64,000 bases of DNA from Variovorax gossypii (GTDB taxonomy: Bacteria > Pseudomonadota > Gammaproteobacteria > Burkholderiales > Burkholderiaceae_C), in assembly GCF_003965815.1 (NCBI RefSeq), contig NZ_RXOE01000001.1, positions 992,001 to 1,056,000 of the forward strand, written 5' to 3'. The notes under the pieces were generated by a model, which was not told the origin of the DNA, did not search any database, and saw only the letters and a list, made by a program, of their open reading frames with translations. A program made the translations under genes and the position numbers. Positions 36,814 to 44,577 of this stretch are shown piece after piece. The stretch's first letter is position 1. The number at the start of each line of letters is the position of its first letter.

Positions 36814-37650
36814 CTAGAGCTTTTCGGTCTCGCCGGTCTTGGGTTGCCACTTCATGAGGCGCCGCTCGATGACCCCGACGATCCCGTCCAGCGCCAGTGC
36901 GAAGGCCGTGAGCACCACGATACCCGCGAACACCGTGTTGACGTCGAAGGTGCCTTCGGCCTGCAGGATCAGGTAGCCCACGCCGCGCGCCGAGCCCAGG
37001 TACTCGCCCACCACCGCGCCCACGAAGGCCAGCCCCACCGACGTGTGCAGGCTGGAGAACACCCAGCTCGTCGCGCTCGGCAGGTACACCGTGCGTAGCA
37101 GCTGCCGCTGGTTGGCGCCCAGCATCTTCGCGTTGGCCAGCACCACCGGGCTCACCTCGCGCACGCCCTGGTAGACGTTGAAGAACACGATGAAGAACAC
37201 CAGCGTCACGGCCAGCGCCACCTTGCTCCAGATGCCCAGGCCGAACCACAGCGCGAAGATGGGCGCAAGAATCACGCGCGGCATCGAGTTGGCCGCCTTG
37301 ATATACGGGTCGAGGATCAGGCTCGCCGTGGGCGCGAGCGCCAGCCACAGCCCGCAGGCCAGCCCGAGCACGGTGCCGATGCCGAAGGCCAGCACCGTCT
37401 CGAGCAGCGTGGTGCCCAGGTGCTGGTAGATGTCGGCGTTGCCCTTCAGCCCTTCTGGGAAGAGCGCGTTGGCCGGGATCTCGAACGGCAGGAACCAGCT
37501 CCAGATGCGGCCCGCCACCTGGATCGGCTCGCCGAGGAAGAAGGCGATCTGCTGGTTGCGCGAGGCGATGTGCCACGCCACGAGGATCACCACCAGCAGC
37601 GCGAGCTGCCAGAAGCGCGCGTTGCGTTCGTTCAGGCCGAGCCGTGCCAT
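36814..37650 (-). CDS. ABC importer permease, nitrate/sulfonate/taurine type, 278 aa
   Basis: Six membrane helices. The ABC-binding EAA loop is visible as AKMLGANQRQLLRTVYLPSATSWVFSSLHTSVGLAFVGAVVGEYLGSARG, typical of SsuC/TauC/NrtB permeases. An unusually long loop (SWFLPFEIPANALFPEGLKGN) follows helix 1. ATG 37650 overlaps the ATPase stop (ATGA). With the ATPase and binding protein it forms a complete importer. Confidence 0.92.
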   Translation of the reverse strand: MARLGLNERNARFWQLALLVVILVAWHIASRNQQIAFFLGEPIQVAGRIWSWFLPFEIPANALFPEGLKGNADIYQHLGTTLLETVLAFGIGTVLGLACGLWLALAPTASLILDPYIKAANSMPRVILAPIFALWFGLGIWSKVALAVTLVFFIVFFNVYQGVREVSPVVLANAKMLGANQRQLLRTVYLPSATSWVFSSLHTSVGLAFVGAVVGEYLGSARGVGYLILQAEGTFDVNTVFAGIVVLTAFALALDGIVGVIERRLMKWQPKTGETEKL

Positions 37651-38465
37651 CACGCGGCCTTCCTGAGTTGTTGCGCGTAGCCCTTGAGCACCTCGTCGCG
37701 CAGCACTTCCCAGATCTGGGTGTGCAGCTCGACGAAGCGCGGCTGCGTGCGCACCTCGGCCACGTCGCGCGGGCGCGGCAGGTCGATGGCGAATTCGCCG
37801 ATAGGGTGTGTGGCCGGCCCGGCCGACAGCACCACCACGCGGTCGCTCATCGCAATGGCTTCGTCGAGGTCGTGCGTGATGAAGAGCACCGCCTTCTTCT
37901 TCGCGCTCCAGAGCTCGAGCACCTCGTTCTCCATCAGCTGGCGCGTCTGGATGTCGAGGGCGCTGAAGGGCTCGTCCATGAGGATGATGTCGGGGTCGAG
38001 CACCAGCGTCTGCGCCAGCGCCACGCGCTTGCGCATGCCGCCGGAGAGCTGGTGCGGATAGCGGTCGCCGAAGCCCGAGAGGCCCACGCGCGAGAGCCAC
38101 GCCTCGGCCTGCTCGCGGGCCTGCGCCTCGGGCACGCCCCGGTACTGCAGGCCCACCATCACGTTGTCGATGGCGCTGCGCCATGGCATCAGCGCCTCGG
38201 TCTGGAACATGTAGCCGGCGCGCGCATTGATGCCCGAGAGCGTCTGCCCGAAGACCCTCACCGTGCCCGACGAAGGCTCCAGCAGGCCCGCGCCCACGTT
38301 CAGCAGCGTCGACTTGCCGCAGCCCGTGGGCCCGACCACCGAGACGAATTCACCCGCCTTCACCCGCAGCGTGGTGTCGGCCACCGCCGTGTAGCGCTGG
38401 CCCGGATCGTCCTTCGAGAGAAAGGTGCAGCTGATGGAGAGGAGTTCGAGTGCGTGGTCGGACAT
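37650..38465 (-). CDS. ABC importer ATPase, nitrate/sulfonate/taurine type, 271 aa
   Basis: Walker A GPTGCGKST, Q-loop FQTEALMPW, signature LSGGMRKRVALAQTL, Walker B IILMDEPFSALD and H-loop THDLDEA are all present. It powers uptake with the adjacent permease. Start ATG 38465 gives the conserved ELLSISCTFLSKDDPGQRYTA opening. A terminator-like hairpin lies between this gene and the upstream binding-protein gene, which would lower its expression relative to the binding protein. Confidence 0.95.
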   Translation of the reverse strand: MSDHALELLSISCTFLSKDDPGQRYTAVADTTLRVKAGEFVSVVGPTGCGKSTLLNVGAGLLEPSSGTVRVFGQTLSGINARAGYMFQTEALMPWRSAIDNVMVGLQYRGVPEAQAREQAEAWLSRVGLSGFGDRYPHQLSGGMRKRVALAQTLVLDPDIILMDEPFSALDIQTRQLMENEVLELWSAKKKAVLFITHDLDEAIAMSDRVVVLSAGPATHPIGEFAIDLPRPRDVAEVRTQPRFVELHTQIWEVLRDEVLKGYAQQLRKAA

Positions 38466-38470
38466 GGCAT

Positions 38471-38493
38471 AAAAAACCCGGCCTGAGCCGGGT
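38471..38493 (-). terminator. Intra-operon hairpin after the binding-protein gene
   Basis: On the minus strand ACCCGGC-TCAG-GCCGGGT is followed by six T. The stem is a perfect 7 bp. It lies 16 bases after the stop of the binding-protein gene and 6 bases before the ATPase start, a classic partial terminator position. Confidence 0.85.
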
Positions 38494-38509
38494 CGCGGGA
38501 CGTTCGGAA

Positions 38510-39550
38510 TCAGGCTTTGAACCTGTCTTTCGCGCGCCTTGCAAAATCGTTGGTGTAGGTCTTCGCGAGGTCGATCTTCTCGGCCTTCACGGAGGTGTCG
38601 AAGCTCGAGATGGCGTTGAGCGCCGTCTTCGGGCCGTCGGCGGGTATCAGGCCGTCGGTGGCGATCGATTCGCGCACCTTGTCGAACGACGCGAGATACA
38701 GCGCGCGGTCGCCGAGCAGGTAGGTCTCGGGCACCGTCTTGATGATGTCGCCCGGCCCCGCCGTCTGCAGCCACTTCAGGCCGTGCACGATGGCGTTCGC
38801 CAGCGCCTGGCAGGTGTTGGGATTCTTCTGGATGAACTCGCTCGACGCATAGAGGCACGCCGCCGGCATCGTGCCGCCGAACACCTGCTGCGTGCCCTTG
38901 AGCGTGCGCGTGTCGCTGATGATCTTCACGTCGCCCTTCTGCTCCAGCATCGTCATCACCGGGTCGGTGTTGCTGATGGCATCGATCTGGCCCGAGCGCA
39001 GCGCGGTGAGCGCGCCCGCGGCCACGCCTACGCCGATGAAGCTCACGTCGCTGGCCTTGAGCCCGCCGCGCGACAGCACGAGGTTGGCCACCATGTTGGT
39101 CGACGAGCCCGGCGCGGAGACGCCGATCTTCTTCCCCTTGAGATCCTGAATGCCGGTGTAGCCGGCCATGTTCTTGGTCGACACGCCCACCGCGATCTGC
39201 GGCGCCCTGCCCTGCAAGACGAAGGCCTGGAAGAACTGGTTCTTGGCCTGCAGGTTGATGGTGTGCTCGTAGGCGCCAGAGCAAACGTCGGCCGACCCGC
39301 CCACCACCGCCTGCAGGGCGCGCGCGCCGCCGGCGAAATCGGAAATCTCCACATCGAGCCCTTCGGCCTTGAAGTAGCCGAGCTGCTCCGAGATGGTGAG
39401 CGGCAGGTAGTAGAACGCCGCCTTGCCGCCGACCGCGATGGAGACCTTGGTCTTCTCCAGCTTCGCCTGCTGCGCAAAGACACGCGGCAACGCAATGGTT
39501 GCTGCGGCAATGGCGGCTGAAGCTGAAACGAATGTGCGGCGATGAAGCAT
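38510..39550 (-). CDS. ABC importer substrate-binding protein (NMT1/SsuA-like), 346 aa
   Basis: The N-terminus LHRRTFVSASAAIAAATIALPRVFAQ is an export signal with a Tat-like RR pair. The mature protein has the periplasmic binding protein II fold of the SsuA/TauA/ThiY group: YYLPLTISEQLGYFKAEGLDVEISDFAGG, VGGSADVCSGAYEH, LKGKKIGVSAPGSSTNMVA, SGQIDAISNTDPVM. The ligand cannot be fixed; sulfonates, nitrate, thiamine precursors and aromatics are all known in this group. ATG 39550 is preferred because upstream codons would displace the signal peptide. Confidence 0.92.
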   Translation of the reverse strand: MLHRRTFVSASAAIAAATIALPRVFAQQAKLEKTKVSIAVGGKAAFYYLPLTISEQLGYFKAEGLDVEISDFAGGARALQAVVGGSADVCSGAYEHTINLQAKNQFFQAFVLQGRAPQIAVGVSTKNMAGYTGIQDLKGKKIGVSAPGSSTNMVANLVLSRGGLKASDVSFIGVGVAAGALTALRSGQIDAISNTDPVMTMLEQKGDVKIISDTRTLKGTQQVFGGTMPAACLYASSEFIQKNPNTCQALANAIVHGLKWLQTAGPGDIIKTVPETYLLGDRALYLASFDKVRESIATDGLIPADGPKTALNAISSFDTSVKAEKIDLAKTYTNDFARRAKDRFKA

Positions 39551-39688
39551 GAAACCTTGCCCGTTGGCTCTGTGATTCGTAAGGACTGAATCGAGCTTAG
39601 GGGCCGCAACACGCGACTGCATCGGGGTGTTCCCGTGCGGGTTTTCACGTAAGCATGAAGGCCTCGCCGAGAAGCCTTCGCCAAGGCT

Positions 39689-40081
39689 TCATCGAGCCAG
39701 AAAAAGTATCGCGATATTGACCAGGAACGCGAGTGCCCAGACAGCGCTGCGAGCACTGCCGATGCCCCTGATGTAGAGCGCGAGATAGATCGTGCGCAGC
39801 ACCACGTAGGCCACCGCGAGCATGTCGAGGCGCGCCTGCGCCGCGCCGAGCTGGTGCGCGATGATCACCGCGCCGATGAAGAACGGCAGCCCCTCGAAGC
39901 TGTTGGCCTGTGCGCTGTTGGCGCGTGCACGCCAGCCGCTCTGCTTGGAGGCCCATTCGCGCGGATGCAGGTTGTCGCGCGGACCGAAGCTGCCCGCCTT
40001 GGCGATCCATGCCGCCAGATACGGCAGTACGCAGGCGACGAGCACGCACCAGTAGGCGATCGTGAGCAGCGAGAGAGTCAT
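39689..40081 (-). CDS. MAPEG family membrane protein, 130 aa
   Basis: Four membrane helices with the MAPEG signature region: NLHPREWASKQSGWRARANSAQANSFEGLPFFIGAVIIAHQLGA, then YVVLRTIYLALYIRGIGSARSAVWALAF. Related to microsomal glutathione transferases and leukotriene synthases. In bacteria (YecN-like) the function is mostly unknown. It starts 8 bases after recR and is probably the last gene of the dnaX-ybaB-recR transcript. Confidence 0.88.
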   Translation of the reverse strand: MTLSLLTIAYWCVLVACVLPYLAAWIAKAGSFGPRDNLHPREWASKQSGWRARANSAQANSFEGLPFFIGAVIIAHQLGAAQARLDMLAVAYVVLRTIYLALYIRGIGSARSAVWALAFLVNIAILFLAR

Positions 40082-40089
40082 GGTTCTAT

Positions 40090-40680
40090 CTATCTGCGGT
40101 CCACGAGGGCGTGCGCGATGGTGCCGAGATCGACGTATTCGAGCTCGCTGCCCGCCGGCACGCCGCGCGCGAGTCGCGTCACGGTGAGGCCGTGCTGCTT
40201 CAGCGCTTCGCCGATCACGTGCGCCGTGGCCTCGCCCTCGGCCGTGAAGTTGGTGGCGAGGATCACTTCGCTCACCGTGCCGTCGCGCGCGCGATCGAAG
40301 AGCTTCTGCAGGCCGATGTCCTTCGGGCCGATGCCGTCGAGCGGACTGAGCTTGCCCATCAGCACGAAGTAGTAGCCGCGGAATGCGCCTGTGCGCTCGA
40401 GCGCGGCCTGGTCGGCCGGCGTCTCGACCACGCAGAGCTTGCTGGCGTCGCGCCGCGTGTCGAGGCAGACGTGGCAGATCGGCGCTTCGGTGAAGGTGTT
40501 GCAGCGCTCGCAATGCCGCACCTGGCCGGCCGCCTGCTGCAATGCGCGCGCAAGCAGCTGCGCGCCCTCACGGTCGTGCTGAAGCAGGTGGAACGCCATG
40601 CGCGAAGCCGACTTGACGCCAACCCCGGGCAGGCGGCGCAGCGCATCGACCAATGCATCCAGCGAACTGGCGTCTGCCAT
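40090..40680 (-). CDS. recR: Recombination mediator protein RecR
   Basis: 196 aa. The helix-hairpin-helix ([21 protein letters not shown]), the zinc finger ([16 protein letters not shown]), the Toprim domain ([35 protein letters not shown]) and the C-terminal Walker-B-like part appear in order. With RecF/RecO it loads RecA on gapped DNA. ATG 40680 gives the standard start. It is in operon with ybaB and dnaX, with repeat copy D in the gap after ybaB. Confidence 0.97.
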   Translation of the reverse strand: MADASSLDALVDALRRLPGVGVKSASRMAFHLLQHDREGAQLLARALQQAAGQVRHCERCNTFTEAPICHVCLDTRRDASKLCVVETPADQAALERTGAFRGYYFVLMGKLSPLDGIGPKDIGLQKLFDRARDGTVSEVILATNFTAEGEATAHVIGEALKQHGLTVTRLARGVPAGSELEYVDLGTIAHALVDRR

Positions 40681-40700
40681 GTCAAGCTGCCCCTTCGCGG

Positions 40701-40791
40701 GAACACCGCGGAACCGGCTTTGCCGGGCCGCTGGTGTTGCCCCCGGCGAGGGGGGTGGCGGCCACACGAAGTGGGCAAGCCTGGGGGAGAG
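40701..40791 (-). repeat. Stop-proximal dispersed repeat, copy D (91 bp, minus orientation)
   Basis: Read on the minus strand it begins CTCTCCCCCAGGCTTGC 4 bases after the ybaB stop and ends GCCGGTTCCGCGGTGTTC, 20 bases before the recR start. It sits inside an operon, so read-through must be possible. Confidence 0.85.
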
Positions 40792-40795
40792 TCAT

Positions 40796-41128
40796 TTAAA
40801 ACGGCAGCTTCATGCCGGGAGGCAGGCCGGGCATGCCGGCAGTGAGCTTGCCCATCTTCTGCTCGCTGGTTTCCTCGGCCTTGCGCACGGCGGCGTTGAA
40901 GGCGGCGGCCACCAGGTCTTCGAGCATGTCCTTGTCGTCCGCCAGCAGGCTGGGGTCGATGGTGATGCGCTTGACGTCGTGCTTGCAGGTCATGACGACC
41001 TTGACGAGGCCGGCGCCGGATTCGCCTTCGACCTCGATGGTGGCCAGTTCTTCCTGGGCCTTCTTGAGGTTGTCCTGCATTGCCTGCGCCTGCTTCATGA
41101 GGCCGGCCAGTTGTCCTTTGTTGAACAT
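40796..41128 (-). CDS. ybaB: YbaB/EbfC nucleoid-associated protein
   Basis: 110 aa, the family length. [62 protein letters not shown] matches YbaB closely; the Met-rich tail [18 protein letters not shown] is also typical. It is a dimeric DNA-binding protein. The gene order dnaX-ybaB-recR is conserved in many bacteria. Confidence 0.97.
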   Translation of the reverse strand: MFNKGQLAGLMKQAQAMQDNLKKAQEELATIEVEGESGAGLVKVVMTCKHDVKRITIDPSLLADDKDMLEDLVAAAFNAAVRKAEETSEQKMGKLTAGMPGLPPGMKLPF

Positions 41129-41185
41129 CTTTGATCCTGATCTGTCGGGTTGGAAAAGTGGGTGAAGGATACGGGAGACGCGGAC

Positions 41186-43060
41186 TCAGGCCGGCTTCAG
41201 CGTGCCGGGGACGATCTTCGCGTCGAAGTCGCGCATCAGCGCCTGCACTTCGGGGTCGCTCATGATGGCCTCCTCGGCCACGCGCTGGCGTTCGTCGGCC
41301 GCCTGCTTGTTGCGGCGCGCGGGGCTGTCGACCACGGCGCCGACTTCGATGGCGAGCTTGATCGCGTGACCCAGGCCGTTCAGCGCGGCAGTGAGCTTTT
41401 CGCGGCTGGACGGCTGGCTCAGCGTCTCGCGCTCGATGCGCAGCAGCCACTGGTCGGTGTCGCGGCCCACCAGCTGCGACTGCAGTGCGAGTTCGCGCGT
41501 CAGGGCGCTGATGGCCTCGGCCGCGATCAGCTGCGTGACCGTGGCGTACCAGAAATCGCCGTCCTCGCTGGTCGGGATGGGCGTGAAGGTGCTTCGCGGC
41601 TCGTCGGGGCGCGGGATGTCGCGGGCACTCGGCGGGGGCTGGACCCGGATGGGCACGCCGACGACCTTGGCGGGCGCCTCGGCGGCGTCGGGGCGGGGCT
41701 CGGCCTGCCGGGGTTCGTCGACCACGGCGAGGCGATGGCCGGCCGGAACCGGTGCAGCGGCCTGGACGACAGCAGGCGCGGGGGCCGGAGCGGGAGCCTG
41801 TGCAACCGCTGCAGGCGCTTCGACCGGCGGGCGGGCCACCGACACGGGAGCCGGAGCGGGCGACACGACACGCGCCGGAGCCTGCGGCGCGGCGGCCGCG
41901 GCTTCATTCAGAGTTTTTTTTTCCGGGGATGCCGTCGAAGCGGTCGCGCTGGAAGGCTTGAAGGCCAGAAGCCGCAGCAGCACCATGGTCAGCGCGGCGT
42001 ATTCGTCGGGAGCCAGGCCCAGTTCGCCGCGCCCATGCAGGCACAGGCTGTACAGCAGCTGCGTTTCGTCGGCCGGCATCAGCGCAGCAAGGCGCGCGGT
42101 GTCGGCCGCATCGGGGTCGGTGGCCGCATCTGCCGCTTCCGCCCGCGAGGGCACCGCCTGCAGCACCGCCATGGCCTGCAGCACGGCCGTCATTTCCTCG
42201 AGCGTGGAGGCGGCGGACATGCCGTCGACGCGCAGCGCCTCGGAAGTCTCGACCACCGTCTTGCCGTCGCCCTGGGCCAGCGCCTCGATCAGGCGGAACA
42301 CATGGCCGCGGTCGACGCTGCCGAGCATCTGCCGCACGCCGGACTCGACCAGCTCGCCGTTGCCGAATGCGATGGCCTGGTCGGTGAGCGAGAGCGCATC
42401 GCGCATCGAGCCGCGCGCCGCGCGCGCCAGCAGGCGCAGCGCCTGCGGATCGGCCGGCACGTTCTCGGTCTGCAGCACGGCGGTGAGGTGCTCCAGCACC
42501 GTCTCGGGCGCCATCGGCCGCAGGTTGAACTGCAGGCAGCGCGACAGCACCGTGACCGGCACCTTCTGCGGGTCGGTCGTGGCCAGCACGAACTTGAGGT
42601 ATTCGGGCGGCTCCTCGAGCGTCTTCAGCATCGCGTTGAACGCGGTGTTGGTGAGCATGTGCACTTCGTCGATCATGAAGACCTTGAAGCGCCCCTGCAC
42701 CGGCTTGTAGACCGCCTGCTCGAGCAGCGACTGGACCTCGTCCACGCCACGGTTGGAGGCCGCGTCGAGCTCGGTGTAGTCGACGAAGCGGCCGGCATCG
42801 ATGTCGCGGCAGGCCTGGCACACGCCGCAGGGGGTGGCGGTGATGCCGCCCTGCCCGTCCGGCCCCTGGCAGTTGAGCGATTTCGCAAGAATGCGCGAGA
42901 CCGTGGTCTTGCCGACACCCCGGGTGCCGGTGAAGAGATAGGCGTGATGCAGGCGCTGCGTGGTCAGCGCGTTCTCGAGCGCCTGCACCACATGCCCCTG
43001 GCCGACCATCTCACCGAAGGTTTTCGGGCGGAACTTGCGAGCGAGCACGAGATAAGACAT
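41186..43060 (-). CDS. dnaX: DNA polymerase III subunits tau and gamma
   Basis: 624 aa (tau form). Domain I: Walker A GTRGVGKTT, zinc module CQGPDGQGG...CGVCQAC, DEVHMLT, SRC sensor 1 and GSMRDALSL. Then come the domain III helices, an Ala/Pro-rich linker (about 395-480) and the DnaE/DnaB-binding tau tail. It is the clamp-loader ATPase. A run of nine A in codons 380-383 is followed, in the -1 frame, by a stop at 41904-41906, giving a predicted 385-aa gamma form. ATG 43060 starts SYLVLARKFRPKTF. Confidence 0.97.
   Translation of the reverse strand: MSYLVLARKFRPKTFGEMVGQGHVVQALENALTTQRLHHAYLFTGTRGVGKTTVSRILAKSLNCQGPDGQGGITATPCGVCQACRDIDAGRFVDYTELDAASNRGVDEVQSLLEQAVYKPVQGRFKVFMIDEVHMLTNTAFNAMLKTLEEPPEYLKFVLATTDPQKVPVTVLSRCLQFNLRPMAPETVLEHLTAVLQTENVPADPQALRLLARAARGSMRDALSLTDQAIAFGNGELVESGVRQMLGSVDRGHVFRLIEALAQGDGKTVVETSEALRVDGMSAASTLEEMTAVLQAMAVLQAVPSRAEAADAATDPDAADTARLAALMPADETQLLYSLCLHGRGELGLAPDEYAALTMVLLRLLAFKPSSATASTASPEKKTLNEAAAAAPQAPARVVSPAPAPVSVARPPVEAPAAVAQAPAPAPAPAVVQAAAPVPAGHRLAVVDEPRQAEPRPDAAEAPAKVVGVPIRVQPPPSARDIPRPDEPRSTFTPIPTSEDGDFWYATVTQLIAAEAISALTRELALQSQLVGRDTDQWLLRIERETLSQPSSREKLTAALNGLGHAIKLAIEVGAVVDSPARRNKQAADERQRVAEEAIMSDPEVQALMRDFDAKIVPGTLKPA
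41914..41922 (-). other. dnaX: dnaX A9 frameshift/slippage site
   Basis: On the coding strand GAA-AAA-AAA-ACT contains nine consecutive A. A -1 shift, or one extra A in the mRNA, changes the continuation to AAC-TCT-GAA-TGA. A GC-rich, hairpin-capable stretch (GCCGCGGCCGCCGCG) follows about 15 bases downstream. Confidence 0.75.
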
Positions 43061-43134
43061 TGCGGGCATTCTAAAAGGAGGCGTGGCCCCGTCCCCCGAA
43101 CCCCACGCCCCGGAGTGCGGACTTCCCGAGGGGT

Positions 43135-43140
43135 TACAAT
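43135..43140 (+). promoter_or_regulatory. -10 element of the SRP RNA gene
   Basis: TACAAT ends 6 bases before the predicted RNA 5' end (43147), the correct distance for a transcription start. The -35 region (GGAGTG) is poor. Confidence 0.55.
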
Positions 43141-43146
43141 CCAACC

Positions 43147-43242
43147 TGACGGGCCTCCCTGCATGGTGAAGCGGCCAACCGGGTCAGGTGGGGAACCAAG
43201 CAGCCCTAACTGCGTAGTCAGTGCCAGGGGTAAGGCTCGTCA
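43147..43242 (+). ncRNA. ffs: Signal recognition particle RNA (4.5S, small type)
   Basis: The conserved apical part is clear: GGGTCAGGT-GGGGAACC-AAGCAGCCCTAAC, with a GGAA tetraloop closed by TGG/CCA, then CAGTGCCAGGGGTAAGG. The ends TGACGGGCC and GGCTCGTCA pair to close the hairpin (one G-U). Length is about 96 nt. It binds Ffh for co-translational targeting. It is divergent from dnaX, as in many betaproteobacteria. End positions are set from the terminal pairing and are accurate to a few bases. Confidence 0.93.
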
Positions 43243-43338
43243 ACTTCTTCAGCGGTTTCGTTTCATTCCACGCGAAATGAAACGGGGCCCGCAAAAACAG
43301 ATCTCCAGCGAAAAAATCTACGGCGCGAGGCCTTTCTT

Positions 43339-44577
43339 TCAAAGGCCCAGCCGTTGGATCACGCCGCGCGCCGCCGCGGCGCCACTCGCCATCGAAGCCG
43401 TGAGCAGGTAGCCGCCGGTCGGCGCCTCCCAGTCCAGCATCTCCCCAGCCGCGAACACGCCCGGCAGTGCCGTTGACATGAGCTGCGCGTCCAGCGTGTC
43501 GAAGCGCACGCCGCCAGCAGTGCTGATGGCTTCGTCGATAGGCCGGGCCGCGACGAGCTTCAGTGGCACTGCCTTGATCGTCGCCGCGAGCTGCTCCGCG
43601 TCGTGCATCGCCTCGCGGCTCAAGGCCTCGTGCAGCACGCCGGCCTTGATGCCTTCGAGACCCAGTCGGCTCTTCAGATGGCTGCTGAGCGAACGCGCGC
43701 CGCGCGGATGCTTCACTGCGGCCAGCACCTGCTCGGCACTTCGATCGGGCAGCAGGTCGAGCAGCAGCGTCGCGCTTCCTTTTTCGGCGATCTCGTCGCG
43801 CAACAAGGCCGATACCGCGTAGATCAGGCTGCCCTCGATGCCACCGGCTGTCGCGACGAATTCACCCTTGCGCGCGAAATGCCGCCCATGGCTGTCCGTG
43901 AAGGAAATCGCCACCGACTTGAAGGGCTGTCCTGCAAATCGACTGGAGAAATGCTCGCTCCAGCCCGTCCCGTCGAAACCGCAGTTGGCCGGCAGCAGCG
44001 GTGCCACTTCCATGCCCTGCGCCTGCAGCCACGGCGCCCATGCGCCGTCGGAGCCGAGGCGTGCCCAGCTTGCACCGCCCAGCGCCAGCACGACGGCATC
44101 GGCCTTCGCCGTGACTTCGCCTGCGGGCGTCGAGAAGCGCAGCGACGCCATGTCGAACGGCCCCTCGCCCATCCAGCGATGCCGCATGTGGAACTGCACG
44201 CCCGCCGCGCGCAGCCGATGCAGCCAGGCACGCAGCAGCGGCGCTGCCTTCATGTCGGTGGGAAACACGCGCCCGGAGGTGCCGACGAAGGTTTCGATGC
44301 CCAGCCCGCTGGCCCACTCGCGCACCTGCTGCGGACCGAACTGCGCGAGCATCGGCTCCAGCTGCGCCCGGCGCTCGCCGAAGCGGCTCATGAACGCGTC
44401 GAAAGGCTCGGAGTGCGTGAGGTTCAGCCCGCCGCGTCCGGCCAGCAGGAACTTGCGGCCCACCGAGGGCATCGCGTCGTAGACATGCACCTGGGCGCCG
44501 GATGCGCTCAGTACTTCAGCCGCCATCAGGCCGGCGGGGCCGCCGCCGATGACGGCGACGGTGGGAGAAACATTCAT
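43339..44577 (-). CDS. FAD-dependent oxidoreductase (HI0933/BaiN-like, TIGR03862 type), 412 aa
   Basis: The dinucleotide-binding motif VAVIGGGPAGLMAAEVLSASGAQVHVYD opens the protein. GRKFLLAGRGGLNLTHSEPF and TSGRVFPTDMKAAPLLRAWLHRL are typical of the HI0933 family, and GVRFDTLDAQLMSTALPGVFAAGEMLDWEAPTGGYLL is the C-terminal FAD segment. The biological substrate is not known for this subgroup. ATG 44577 overlaps the stop of the AddA-like gene (ATGA), so it is co-transcribed with the nuclease genes. Confidence 0.9.
   Translation of the reverse strand: MNVSPTVAVIGGGPAGLMAAEVLSASGAQVHVYDAMPSVGRKFLLAGRGGLNLTHSEPFDAFMSRFGERRAQLEPMLAQFGPQQVREWASGLGIETFVGTSGRVFPTDMKAAPLLRAWLHRLRAAGVQFHMRHRWMGEGPFDMASLRFSTPAGEVTAKADAVVLALGGASWARLGSDGAWAPWLQAQGMEVAPLLPANCGFDGTGWSEHFSSRFAGQPFKSVAISFTDSHGRHFARKGEFVATAGGIEGSLIYAVSALLRDEIAEKGSATLLLDLLPDRSAEQVLAAVKHPRGARSLSSHLKSRLGLEGIKAGVLHEALSREAMHDAEQLAATIKAVPLKLVAARPIDEAISTAGGVRFDTLDAQLMSTALPGVFAAGEMLDWEAPTGGYLLTASMASGAAAARGVIQRLGL

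Noticed and set aside
41914..41922. A9 run in dnaX as a sequencing error or pseudogene lesion
   Set aside because: The full 624-aa frame is open through the run and homologous on both sides; it fits the known tau/gamma mechanism instead.
43259..43284. CGTTTCATT/AATGAAACG hairpin as the SRP RNA terminator
   Set aside because: The 9-bp stem is perfect but no T-run follows in either direction; I could not call it an intrinsic terminator.
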